From NCBI RefSeq assembly GCF_013184545.1, contig NZ_JAAOJA010000001.1, forward strand, positions 248,001-312,000: 64,000 nt of DNA, in the 5' to 3' direction. This DNA is from Pseudomonas tumuqii. GTDB taxonomy: Bacteria > Pseudomonadota > Gammaproteobacteria > Pseudomonadales > Pseudomonadaceae. This document shows positions 10,331 through 19,249 of the stretch, one piece after another. The notes under the pieces are model-generated. The model was given only the letters and a program-made list of their open reading frames with translations. It was not told the origin of the DNA and did no database searches. Made by a program: the position numbers and the translations under genes. The stretch's first letter is position 1, and each line of letters starts with the position of its first letter.

Positions 10331-11632
10331 TTGTTCTTCGAGCGCCATGAAGGGGGTGAGCGGGCCGTGCTGGTTCATCTGGACGGCCAAGACTCCGCGG
10401 CGCGCGAAGATCCGCAAGAGTTTCAGGAGCTAGCCATCTCGGCCGGTGCTGACACGGTTGCCTTCCTTAGCGTGCCGAGTAACCGGCTGACTGCGAAATA
10501 TCTGATTGGCAGTGGCAAGGTTGAGGAGTTGCGTGATCAGGTCAAGGTTCTCGAGGCCGATCTGGTGATCTTCAATCACGTCCTCACGCCCAGCCAGGAA
10601 CGCAACCTCGAGCGGGTTTTCGAGTGTCGGGTACTGGATCGCACCGGCCTGATTCTCGATATTTTCGCCCAGCGCGCACGTACTCACGAAGGCAAGCTGC
10701 AGGTCGAACTGGCCCAGCTGGATCATCTGAGCACCCGCCTGGTTCGCGGCTGGACTCACCTGGAGCGGCAGAAGGGCGGTATCGGTCTGCGTGGTCCGGG
10801 TGAGACTCAGCTGGAAACCGACCGTCGTTTGTTGCGCGTACGCATTCGCCAGATCAAGCAGAAACTGGAGAAGGTGCGCAGTCAGCGCGAGCAGGCGCGG
10901 CGTGGGCGCAAGCGCGCGGATATCCCTTCCGTGTCTCTGGTTGGCTATACCAACGCCGGCAAATCGACCCTGTTCAACGCCCTGACCGAGTCGGACGTTT
11001 ACGCCGCCGATCAATTGTTCGCCACCCTGGATCCGACGTTGCGCCGGCTGGAATTGGACGACCTGGGGCCGGTGGTGTTGGCCGATACCGTGGGCTTTAT
11101 TCGTCACCTGCCGCATAAATTGGTTGAAGCCTTCCGCGCGACCCTTGAGGAATCGAGCAATTCCGACTTGCTTCTGCATGTGATCGATGCGCATGAGCCT
11201 GAGCGCGACCAGCAGATCGAGCAGGTCATGGCCGTGCTGGGCGAGATCGGTGCGCACGAGCTACCCATGCTCGAGGTATACAACAAGCTGGACCTGCTCG
11301 AAGGGGTCGAACCGCAAATTCAGCGCGATGCCGAGGGCAAACCGCAGCGGGTCTGGTTGTCCGCCCGTGACGGACGTGGCCTGCCCTTGTTGAAGCAGGC
11401 CATTGCCGAATTATTGGGCAATGACCTGTTTATCGCTACATTGCAGTTGCCGCAGCGCATGGCGCGGCTGCGCGCGCAGTTTTTTGCCGTGGGTGCGGTG
11501 CAGAGCGAGGAGCATGCCGAGGATGGCAGCAGTTTGTTGGCTGTACGCCTGCCGCGGATCGAGTTGAATCGACTGGTCACTCGGGCAGGCTTGAAACCGT
11601 TGGAATTCATCGAGCAACACACTTTGCAATAA
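10331..11632 (+). CDS. hflX: Ribosome-rescue GTPase HflX
   Basis: HflX binds the 50S subunit and splits stalled or hibernating ribosomes. The 433-aa protein has an N-terminal HflX domain (LTAKYLIGSGKVEEL, VFECRVLDRTGLIL), a coiled-coil linker with KGGIGLRGPGETQLETD, and a TRAFAC GTPase: VGYTNAGKSTLFN (G1), DTVGFIRHLPH (G3), NKLDLL (G4). Translation starts at TTG 10331, directly after GGAGG; no in-frame ATG gives a full N-terminus, and MFFERHEGGERAVLVHL is the family start. It is co-directional with hfq and 14 bp away, so probably co-transcribed. Confidence 0.96.
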   Translation: MFFERHEGGERAVLVHLDGQDSAAREDPQEFQELAISAGADTVAFLSVPSNRLTAKYLIGSGKVEELRDQVKVLEADLVIFNHVLTPSQERNLERVFECRVLDRTGLILDIFAQRARTHEGKLQVELAQLDHLSTRLVRGWTHLERQKGGIGLRGPGETQLETDRRLLRVRIRQIKQKLEKVRSQREQARRGRKRADIPSVSLVGYTNAGKSTLFNALTESDVYAADQLFATLDPTLRRLELDDLGPVVLADTVGFIRHLPHKLVEAFRATLEESSNSDLLLHVIDAHEPERDQQIEQVMAVLGEIGAHELPMLEVYNKLDLLEGVEPQIQRDAEGKPQRVWLSARDGRGLPLLKQAIAELLGNDLFIATLQLPQRMARLRAQFFAVGAVQSEEHAEDGSSLLAVRLPRIELNRLVTRAGLKPLEFIEQHTLQ

Positions 11633-11684
11633 AGCCTGCGACAGTGGTTTTGCCGCTGATGGCTGGCATTCGGTAGCATTGGTC

Positions 11685-11714
11685 GGCGCGCCGTGGGCGC
11701 GTCTTTGCTTTATT
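11685..11714 (+). terminator. Probable weak terminator between hflX and hflK
   Basis: GGCGCGCC and GGCGCGTC (11685-11692 and 11696-11703) form an 8-bp GC-rich stem with one G-T pair and a 3-nt loop, followed by the T-rich run TTTGCTTTATTT. It could attenuate read-through from hfq-hflX into hflKC. Confidence 0.45.
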
Positions 11715-11728
11715 TGATGGAGAGCGCT

Positions 11729-12883
11729 ATGGCTTGGAATGAGCCGGGTGGCAACTCGAACAATCAGGATCCTTGGGGCGGCCGCAAAGGCGGTGATCGC
11801 AAGGGGCCGCCGGATCTCGACGAGGCCTTCCGCAAGCTGCAGGAAAGCCTCAATGGGCTGTTCGGTGGCGGCAAGAAACGTGGCAGTGACGACGCTGCTG
11901 GCAAGGGCGGTGGTTTCGGTCTGCTATTCATCGGTTTGGGCTTGCTCGCGGCCGTTTGGCTGTACAGCGCAATCTATGTGATCGATGAGCAGGAGCAGGC
12001 CGTGGTGCTGCGTTTCGGCAAATACTACGAAACCGTAGGGCCGGGCCTGAACATCTACTTCCCGCCGATCGATCGCAAGTTCCAGGAGAACGTCACCCGC
12101 GAGCGTGCTTACAGCAAGCAGGGGCAGATGCTCACCGAGGACGAGAACATCATCGAAGTGCCGCTGACCGTGCAGTACAAAATCAGCAATCTGCAGGATT
12201 TCGTGCTCAACGTCGATCAGCCGGAAATCAGCTTGCAACACGCCACCGACAGCGCCGTGCGCCATGTGGTCGGCTCGACCGAGATGGACCAGGTGCTGAC
12301 CGAAGGTCGCGAGTTGATGGCCAGTGAGGTCAAGGATCGTTTGCAGCGTTTCCTCGATACCTACCGCACCGGCATTAGCGTTACCCAGGTCAACTTGCAG
12401 AGTGCGGCGGCGCCGCGTGAAGTGCAGGAAGCCTTCGACGATGTGATCCGCGCCCGTGAAGATGAACAGCGCGAGAAGAACCAGGCGGAAACCTACGCCA
12501 ACGGCGTGGTGCCGGAGGCCCGCGGTCAGGCCCAGCGTCTGATCGAAGATGCCAGCGGTTATCGCGATGAAGTGGTTTCCCGCGCAACAGGTGAGGCGGA
12601 CCGCTTTACTGCGCTGGTCGCCGAGTACCGCAAGGCGCCTGAGGTCACGCGTGAGCGTTTGTACCTGGACACCATGCAAGAGCTGATGAGCAATACCAGC
12701 AAGGTGTTGGTGACTGGCGACAAGGGGCAGAACAATCTGCTTTACCTGCCGCTGGATAAGATGATCGATGGCCGTAGCAGTGCTGGCGCCAGTGCCGTTT
12801 CGGGGGCGGGCGCCGGTGAGCTTGGTGCGCGCACCAGTAGTGATCCGCGTCAGGTTGAGCTGCGTACAAGGGAGAGCCGTTGA
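11729..12883 (+). CDS. hflK: FtsH protease modulator HflK
   Basis: HflK forms with HflC the SPFH/prohibitin-type cage around the inner-membrane protease FtsH. From ATG 11729 the product is 384 aa: a Gly/Asn/Asp-rich cytoplasmic N-terminus (MAWNEPGGNSNNQDPWGG), one membrane segment (FGLLFIGLGLLAAVWLYSA, about residues 64-82), an SPFH domain and a long helical region (EAFDDVIRAREDEQREKNQAET). The frame is open 12 codons further upstream, but the family starts at this ATG. Its TGA stop overlaps the hflC ATG by one base (TGATG), so translation is coupled. Confidence 0.96.
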   Translation: MAWNEPGGNSNNQDPWGGRKGGDRKGPPDLDEAFRKLQESLNGLFGGGKKRGSDDAAGKGGGFGLLFIGLGLLAAVWLYSAIYVIDEQEQAVVLRFGKYYETVGPGLNIYFPPIDRKFQENVTRERAYSKQGQMLTEDENIIEVPLTVQYKISNLQDFVLNVDQPEISLQHATDSAVRHVVGSTEMDQVLTEGRELMASEVKDRLQRFLDTYRTGISVTQVNLQSAAAPREVQEAFDDVIRAREDEQREKNQAETYANGVVPEARGQAQRLIEDASGYRDEVVSRATGEADRFTALVAEYRKAPEVTRERLYLDTMQELMSNTSKVLVTGDKGQNNLLYLPLDKMIDGRSSAGASAVSGAGAGELGARTSSDPRQVELRTRESR

Positions 12884-13752
12884 TGAGCAATAAATCGCTG
12901 ATCGCCCTGATTGTTGGCGTAGTACTGGCGCTGGTTGCCTGGAACAGCTTCTATATTGTGGCGCAAACCGAGCGGGCGGTCCTGCTGCAGTTCGGCCGTA
13001 TCGTCCAGCCGGATGTGCAACCGGGTTTGCATGTGAAGGTTCCTTATGTCAATCAGGTGCGCAAGTTCGATGCACGCCTGCTGACCCTGGATGCCTCCAG
13101 CTCGCGTTTCCTCACCCTGGAAAAGAAAGCCTTGATGGTCGATGCGTTCGCCAAGTGGCGCGTGCTCGATGCCGAGCGTTACTACACGGCGACTTCGGGT
13201 ATCAAGCAGATCGCCGACGAGCGTCTGGCGCGCCGCCTGGAAGCTTCGCTGCGTGACCAGTTCGGTAAGCGCACGCTGCACGAGTCGGTATCCGGCGAGC
13301 GTGATGCGCTGATGGCGGATGTTACGGCCTCGCTGAACCGTGCGGCGCAACGTGAGCTGGGTATCGAGGTGGTGGATGTGCGGGTCAAGGCCATCGACCT
13401 GCCGAAAGAGGTCAACCGCAGCGTGTTCGACCGCATGAGCTCCGAGCGTGAGCGTGAGGCTCGCGAGCATCGGGCCAAGGGTAAGGAGCTGGCCGAAGGT
13501 ATTCGTGCCGATGCCGATCGTCAGCGTCGCGTGCTGTTGGCCGATGCCTATCGCCAGGCTGAAGAGCTGCGCGGTGATGGCGATGCCCAGGCTGCGGCCA
13601 TCTACTCCAGGGCGTATGGTCAGGATCAGGAGTTCTACTCGTTCTATCGCAGCCTGAGGGCTTATCGCGAGAGCTTCGCGGATAAGCGTGATGTGCTGGT
13701 GCTTGATCCGAGCAGTGACTTCTTCCGCTACCTGGAAAAGGCCAAGCCTTGA
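12883..13752 (+). CDS. hflC: FtsH protease modulator HflC
   Basis: HflC is the partner of HflK in the periplasm-facing FtsH regulator. The 289-aa product has one N-terminal membrane segment (LIALIVGVVLALVAWNSFYIV), an SPFH domain starting around VAQTERAVLLQFGRI, and a charged helical C-terminal half (SEREREAREHRAKGKELAEG). ATG 12883 is used; the preceding TTG codon is in frame, but GGGAGAG is better spaced for the ATG. It is translationally coupled to hflK and followed by a clear hairpin terminator at 13820. Confidence 0.96.
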   Translation: MSNKSLIALIVGVVLALVAWNSFYIVAQTERAVLLQFGRIVQPDVQPGLHVKVPYVNQVRKFDARLLTLDASSSRFLTLEKKALMVDAFAKWRVLDAERYYTATSGIKQIADERLARRLEASLRDQFGKRTLHESVSGERDALMADVTASLNRAAQRELGIEVVDVRVKAIDLPKEVNRSVFDRMSSEREREAREHRAKGKELAEGIRADADRQRRVLLADAYRQAEELRGDGDAQAAAIYSRAYGQDQEFYSFYRSLRAYRESFADKRDVLVLDPSSDFFRYLEKAKP

Positions 13753-13819
13753 TCCCCACCCCGGCGGGCGCGAGCCGTCCGCCGGGGTGACCGTTGAAGA
13801 AAACGTGGTATCATGCGGC

Positions 13820-13843
13820 AGCCGGGAAAATCCCGGCTTTTTT
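13820..13843 (+). terminator. Rho-independent terminator after hflC
   Basis: AGCCGGGA and TCCCGGCT pair perfectly around an AAA loop and run into six T residues. This is a textbook intrinsic terminator placed 68 bp after the hflC stop and just before the DUF2065 gene. Confidence 0.85.
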
Positions 13844-13858
13844 GCGTCTGTGGGTATC

Positions 13859-14044
13859 ATGTGGCAGGAATTGGGCATTGCGTTTTGTCTACTGCTGGTC
13901 CTGGAAGGCATCCTGCCCTTCCTCTGTCCGCGCCTTTGGCGTGGGGCAGCCGCACAGCTTGCACGGCTGTCGGATCGACGATTGCGACTGATGGGGCTGG
14001 CCAGCATGTTGCTGGGTACGGCTCTCCTTTATCTGCTTCACTGA
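13859..14044 (+). CDS. DUF2065 small inner-membrane protein (YjeT-like)
   Basis: This is a 61-aa protein starting MWQELGIAFCLLLVLEGIL. It consists almost only of two hydrophobic segments (about residues 5-22 and 42-58) joined by a basic loop containing CPRLWRG and RRLRLMG. This matches the DUF2065/YjeT family, found between hflC and hisZ or purA in gammaproteobacteria. The function is unknown. It starts 15 bp after the hflC terminator, so it either depends on read-through or has a promoter overlapping hflC. hisZ follows after 37 bp. Confidence 0.85.
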   Translation: MWQELGIAFCLLLVLEGILPFLCPRLWRGAAAQLARLSDRRLRLMGLASMLLGTALLYLLH

Positions 14045-14081
14045 AGGCTTGTGCCGCCCGGTTCAAGAGGGGAATGGCTAA

Positions 14082-15269
14082 ATGGCAACGGTAGACCGCT
14101 GGCTACTGCCAGATGGCATCGAAGAAGTACTGCCGCCGGAAGCGGCGCGCATTGAAGTCGCGCGCCGTCAGGTGCTGGATCTGTTCCAGCGCTGGGGCTA
14201 TGAATTCGTGGTGACGCCGCATATCGAATACCTGGAGTCGCTGCTTACCGGCGCGGGCCGGGATCTGGATCTGCGCACCTTCAAGGTGACCGACCCGTTG
14301 TCGGGTCGGCAGATGGGCTTTCGTGCCGATATCACGCCGCAAGTGGCGCGGATCGATGCGCACACACTGCGCCGCGAAGGGCCGAGTCGGCTGTGTTATG
14401 CCGGCAGCGTGGTGCATGCTCAGCCACGAGCGCTGACCACCTCGCGCAGCCCGATCCAGTTGGGCGCCGAGTTGTATGGCGATGCCAGTCCGGCCAGTGA
14501 TGTGGAGGTTATCAGCCTGTTGGTGGATACCCTGGAGCTGGCGCAGGTCCCCGACATTCACATGGATCTCGGGCATGTCGGTATCTACCGTGGCCTGGCC
14601 CGCGCCGCTGGCTTGTCTGGCGAGGTCGAGCAGCAGCTGTTCGATGCACTGCAACGCAAGGCCATGGATGAAATAGCGCTGCTGACCGAGGCCTTGCCGA
14701 CTGCGCTGTGCAAGATGCTGCGCGCCCTGGCCGAGCTCTGTGGTGGCCGCGAAGTGCTGGACTTGGCGCAGGCTTGCCTGGTCGAGGCGCCGGACGATGT
14801 GCATGCTGCGCTGGATGACTTGCTGGCGATTGCCGATGCGCTGAGCCTGCGTTATCCGGAGTTGCCGTTGTACTTCGATCTGGGCGAGTTGCGCGGTTAT
14901 CGCTATCACACCGGTGTGGTGTTTGCGGCCTTTGTGCCGGGTGTCGGCCAGTCGATAGCCCAGGGCGGCCGCTATGACGATATCGGTGCGGATTTCGGCC
15001 GGGCGCGTCCGGCGACGGGGTTCTCCACCGATCTGAAAACCCTGGTCAGTCTTGGGCAGATGCCGCTCGGTGAGCTGCCGGCGGGCATCTGGGCACCGGA
15101 TCATCATGATCTGTACTTGTGGCGTGCGGTGCAGCGGCTGCGCGGTGAAGGCGAGCGTGTGGTGCAGGCTCTGCCTGGGCAGGCGTTGGTTGATGCGCAC
15201 GAGGTGGGCTGTGATCGTCAATTATTGCTGTGTGATGGTCGTTGGCAGGTGACGCCGTTGGCTGGTTGA
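14082..15269 (+). CDS. hisZ: ATP phosphoribosyltransferase regulatory subunit HisZ
   Basis: HisZ is a histidyl-tRNA synthetase paralogue without tRNA ligase activity. It binds the short form of HisG and activates and feedback-regulates the first step of histidine synthesis. The 395-aa protein shows class II synthetase-like motifs: [26 protein letters not shown] (motif 2 area, residues 67-92) and [21 protein letters not shown] near residue 300. Its location upstream of purA matches other pseudomonads, where hisG lies elsewhere. GAGGGGAATGGCTAA precedes the ATG at 14082. Confidence 0.95.
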   Translation: MATVDRWLLPDGIEEVLPPEAARIEVARRQVLDLFQRWGYEFVVTPHIEYLESLLTGAGRDLDLRTFKVTDPLSGRQMGFRADITPQVARIDAHTLRREGPSRLCYAGSVVHAQPRALTTSRSPIQLGAELYGDASPASDVEVISLLVDTLELAQVPDIHMDLGHVGIYRGLARAAGLSGEVEQQLFDALQRKAMDEIALLTEALPTALCKMLRALAELCGGREVLDLAQACLVEAPDDVHAALDDLLAIADALSLRYPELPLYFDLGELRGYRYHTGVVFAAFVPGVGQSIAQGGRYDDIGADFGRARPATGFSTDLKTLVSLGQMPLGELPAGIWAPDHHDLYLWRAVQRLRGEGERVVQALPGQALVDAHEVGCDRQLLLCDGRWQVTPLAG

Positions 15270-15358
15270 GCCGACTGGCCAGCCTCGGGTTGTATCCCAT
15301 CAATGGATCGCCCGGGCTGGTCGTCCAAACTGACCGTCCTGATAGGCCGTCCAACTGA

Positions 15359-16717
<1,359 letters not shown>

Positions 16718-16735
16718 TTGTCGTGAGCGGTATAG

Positions 16736-16769
16736 CAAAGGGTCGCCATGGGCGGCCCTTTGTCGTTTT
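16736..16769 (+). terminator. Intrinsic terminator after purA
   Basis: AAAGGGTCGCC (16737-16747) pairs with GGCGGCCCTTT (16751-16761) through an 11-bp stem containing one T-G wobble and an ATG loop, followed by TCGTTTTG. It lies 20 bp after the purA stop. Confidence 0.75.
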
Positions 16770-16845
16770 GCGGCGACGGCTTCAGCTTTGGATTTTGCGG
16801 CCGATCACTGGTTATAAGCTGGCCTGATTTGAAAGGAGTGGAACC

Positions 16846-18780
16846 TTGTCCGCCATGTTCGCATTGCTGCACAGCCGTTTGTTGCGTCCGGTATTCATTG
16901 CCCTGGGTGTGGCCATGTTGGTGCAAGTATTCCTGGCCGTATGGCTGACCCGCACCACTGTGGATGACCTGGTTGCCGACCTGGCGACGCGCCTGGAGGG
17001 CGATAGCCAGCGCCTGGGTGGCGAGTTGGGTGCCGCCGAGCGTGAGGTGGTGCAGAGCTTGGCTGCGCTCTCGGCCAATACCCGTGAGAGTCTGGGGGCG
17101 GCATTGTCCGGGCGGCTTCAGGCCGAGCAGGAGCAGTTGCGCGGCGTGCTCGAGGAGAATCTCAAGCAGTCGGGCAGCGCCATGGCGCAGTTGCTGGCTG
17201 GTGTCGCACCCAAGGCCATCTGGGATGACGATGTGCCGGCACTGACTGCGTTCACGCGCATCGCTCAGCGCGACCCTGCGGTGCTGTTCGCCGTCTATTA
17301 CGACGCGCAGGGACAACGCCTGACGCGCAATTTCAATCGCAGCGATGCGCGGGTGCGGGCCCTGGTCGCTGTGGGCCAGGGCGATACTCCGCTGGACAAG
17401 TTGGTCGAGGCGGCCTCGCGCGATCCGCAGGTGTACATGGTCGAGGTGCCCATCAATCCCATGGGCGCGCAGATCGGCAAGGTCCAGTTGGGCCTGTCCA
17501 GGGCGGCAGTGGAGCAGGAGTTGCTGTCGCTGGATCAGCGTTTCTCCGCGCTGGTGGACAATGCGGGCGAGTTGGTGGATGCCAGTCTGGCCAGCGCCGC
17601 AGGCGAAAGCACTCAGGCGCTGCAGCGGCGCCTGACTGAGGCGCAGCAGGCGGCCGAGGGTATGGCGCAGGGTAGCCTGAGTTCGGTTAGGGCGGCTGCC
17701 GAGAGCTTGCGCTGGCGCATCGCTGTCGGGCTTTTGGTGGTCGGTTTGCTGGCGTTGCTGGCGGTGGCGCTGGTGCTTGGTTGGCGGGTGTTGAGCCGCC
17801 TGCAATTGCTGATCGCGGCCTTGCAGGACTTGGCGCAGGGCGAAGGCGACCTGACCCGGCGGGTCGAGTTGGACAGCCGTGACGAGGTGGGTGACATGGC
17901 GGCCGCGGTCAACCGGTTTGTCGCCAGGTTGCAGCCCATCGTGCGCGAGGCGGGCGAGGTGGCGGTGCTCACCGGGCAGGAGATCGGCAGTCTGGCGTTG
18001 CGCAGTGCCGCGGCCGAGGCCGCTGCCGGGCGTCAGCGCGACGAGGTGGCGGGCAGTCTGCAGGCCTTGGCGCAGATGGCGGGTGAGGCGCAGGCGGAAA
18101 GCCAGGCGATGCAAGAGGCGTTGCGCCGGGTGGCGGCGATTCGTCAGTCTACCCAGGATAATGCGGCGATTGCGGCGCGGGTCGGTGGGGCGATGGAGGC
18201 CCTGGTGCTGCGAGTCGGGGAGGGCGCGGCAGTGATCGAGCGGCTGGCCAGGCAGAGCGAGCAGATCGAAGTGGTGCTGACGGTGATCCACGGTATCGCC
18301 GAGCAGACCAACCTGCTGGCCTTGAATGCTGCCATCGAGGCGGCGCGCGCCGGCGAGAGCGGTCGTGGTTTCGCCGTGGTCGCCGACGAAGTGCGTGCGC
18401 TGGCGAGCAAGACCCAGCAGTCGACTGGTGATATTCAGGCGCATATCGGTGCCTTGCAAAAAGGTGCGCGTGAGGCGGTTGGCGCAATCGGCCAGGCCGG
18501 CCAGCAGGCGGATCAGGGGCTGGCAGCGCTGCTGGAAAGCGCCAAGGTGCAGCAGTCGGTGCAGGCGGCGGTGGAGGAGGTGCATGGCGCCATCAATGCG
18601 GCGACTCAGGCGGCGGCGCATCAGGCACAAGGTGCCGATGCGGTACGTGGGCGGGTCGAGGTGATTCATGCCGAGGCCCAGCGGGCGGCCGAGGCGGTGG
18701 CTGCCACGGCCGACAGCGGGCGGGTGCTGGATGGCCTGGCCAGGCAACTGAAGGCCAGTCTGGGGCAGTTTCGCGTCTAG
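16846..18780 (+). CDS. Methyl-accepting chemotaxis protein
   Basis: This 644-aa chemoreceptor has an N-terminal membrane anchor (about residues 10-32), a periplasmic domain of about 260 residues with two helical arms flanking a small folded part ([18 protein letters not shown]), a second membrane segment ([22 protein letters not shown], about 285-310), a HAMP domain and a cytoplasmic signalling coiled coil. The hairpin tip reads [20 protein letters not shown] followed by [15 protein letters not shown]. The start is TTG 16846 with AAGGAG 7 nt upstream; the ATG at 16855 is too far from it. The C-terminus lacks a CheR-docking pentapeptide. The ligand is unknown; the sensor fold resembles no domain I can name with confidence. 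Confidence 0.92.
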   Translation: MSAMFALLHSRLLRPVFIALGVAMLVQVFLAVWLTRTTVDDLVADLATRLEGDSQRLGGELGAAEREVVQSLAALSANTRESLGAALSGRLQAEQEQLRGVLEENLKQSGSAMAQLLAGVAPKAIWDDDVPALTAFTRIAQRDPAVLFAVYYDAQGQRLTRNFNRSDARVRALVAVGQGDTPLDKLVEAASRDPQVYMVEVPINPMGAQIGKVQLGLSRAAVEQELLSLDQRFSALVDNAGELVDASLASAAGESTQALQRRLTEAQQAAEGMAQGSLSSVRAAAESLRWRIAVGLLVVGLLALLAVALVLGWRVLSRLQLLIAALQDLAQGEGDLTRRVELDSRDEVGDMAAAVNRFVARLQPIVREAGEVAVLTGQEIGSLALRSAAAEAAAGRQRDEVAGSLQALAQMAGEAQAESQAMQEALRRVAAIRQSTQDNAAIAARVGGAMEALVLRVGEGAAVIERLARQSEQIEVVLTVIHGIAEQTNLLALNAAIEAARAGESGRGFAVVADEVRALASKTQQSTGDIQAHIGALQKGAREAVGAIGQAGQQADQGLAALLESAKVQQSVQAAVEEVHGAINAATQAAAHQAQGADAVRGRVEVIHAEAQRAAEAVAATADSGRVLDGLARQLKASLGQFRV

Positions 18781-18913
18781 CACTGGCTGCAAATGCCAGG
18801 TTGGCGCTGAGGAACGAAGTGCAACAAACCGCCCTGCCGGGCTTCGCGGCCCGGCCGGCACGATGTGTATTCACGGACAGGTTGCTGGTCGGCCAGGCTA
18901 AATCGCAGGCAAG

Positions 18914-18943
18914 AAAAAACCGAGCGCTTGGCTCGGTTTTTTT
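18914..18943. terminator. Bidirectional terminator downstream of tRNA-Leu
   Basis: CCGAGC (18920-18925) and GCTCGG (18931-18936) form a short GC stem flanked by six A on the left and seven T on the right, so it can terminate on both strands: behind the tRNA-Leu on the minus strand and behind the chemoreceptor gene on the plus strand. Confidence 0.8.
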
Positions 18944-18947
18944 GAAT

Positions 18948-19034
18948 TGGTGCCCAGGAGAAGACTCGAACTTCCACGACCGTAAGGTCACCAGCACCTG
19001 AAGCTGGCGTGTCTACCAATTTCACCACCTGGGC
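18948..19034 (-). tRNA. tRNA-Leu (anticodon CAG)
   Basis: On the minus strand, the 87-nt sequence begins GCCCAGG and ends CCTGGGC-A-CCA, so the CCA end is encoded. The D-loop contains AAATTGGTAGA. The anticodon stem CCAGC/GCTGG encloses the loop TTCAGGT, giving anticodon CAG, which reads CUG, the most used leucine codon in GC-rich genomes. A long variable arm (TGACCTTACGGTCG) is typical of class II tRNAs, and the T-loop is TTCGAGT. It stands alone, not in a tRNA cluster. Confidence 0.97.
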
Positions 19035-19107
19035 ATTGATTGCAAATATTACTTGTTTGCTATCAACTACAACTCGGTTAACTTCGTTTCCCGTCGTTGT
19101 GGCGCGC

Positions 19108-19136
19108 ATAATACGGATCGACTTTTTACTTGTAAA
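19108..19136 (-). promoter_or_regulatory. Sigma-70 promoter for tRNA-Leu
   Basis: Read on the minus strand, TTTACA (19136-19131) is followed after exactly 17 nt by TATTAT (19113-19108). The next bases, GCGCGCC, form the GC-rich discriminator typical of stringently controlled tRNA and rRNA promoters. The predicted start lies about 67 nt before the mature 5' end. Confidence 0.65.
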
Positions 19137-19249
19137 CCCCTGTGCTCAAAAAATTTTATTCTGCCTGCTGTGCTGACCCGGATAGTGGTTTCGCGCTTCA
19201 ATAGGCACATGGCAAACCGAATTTATATAGAAAAGGTGAACTCTCTCTA

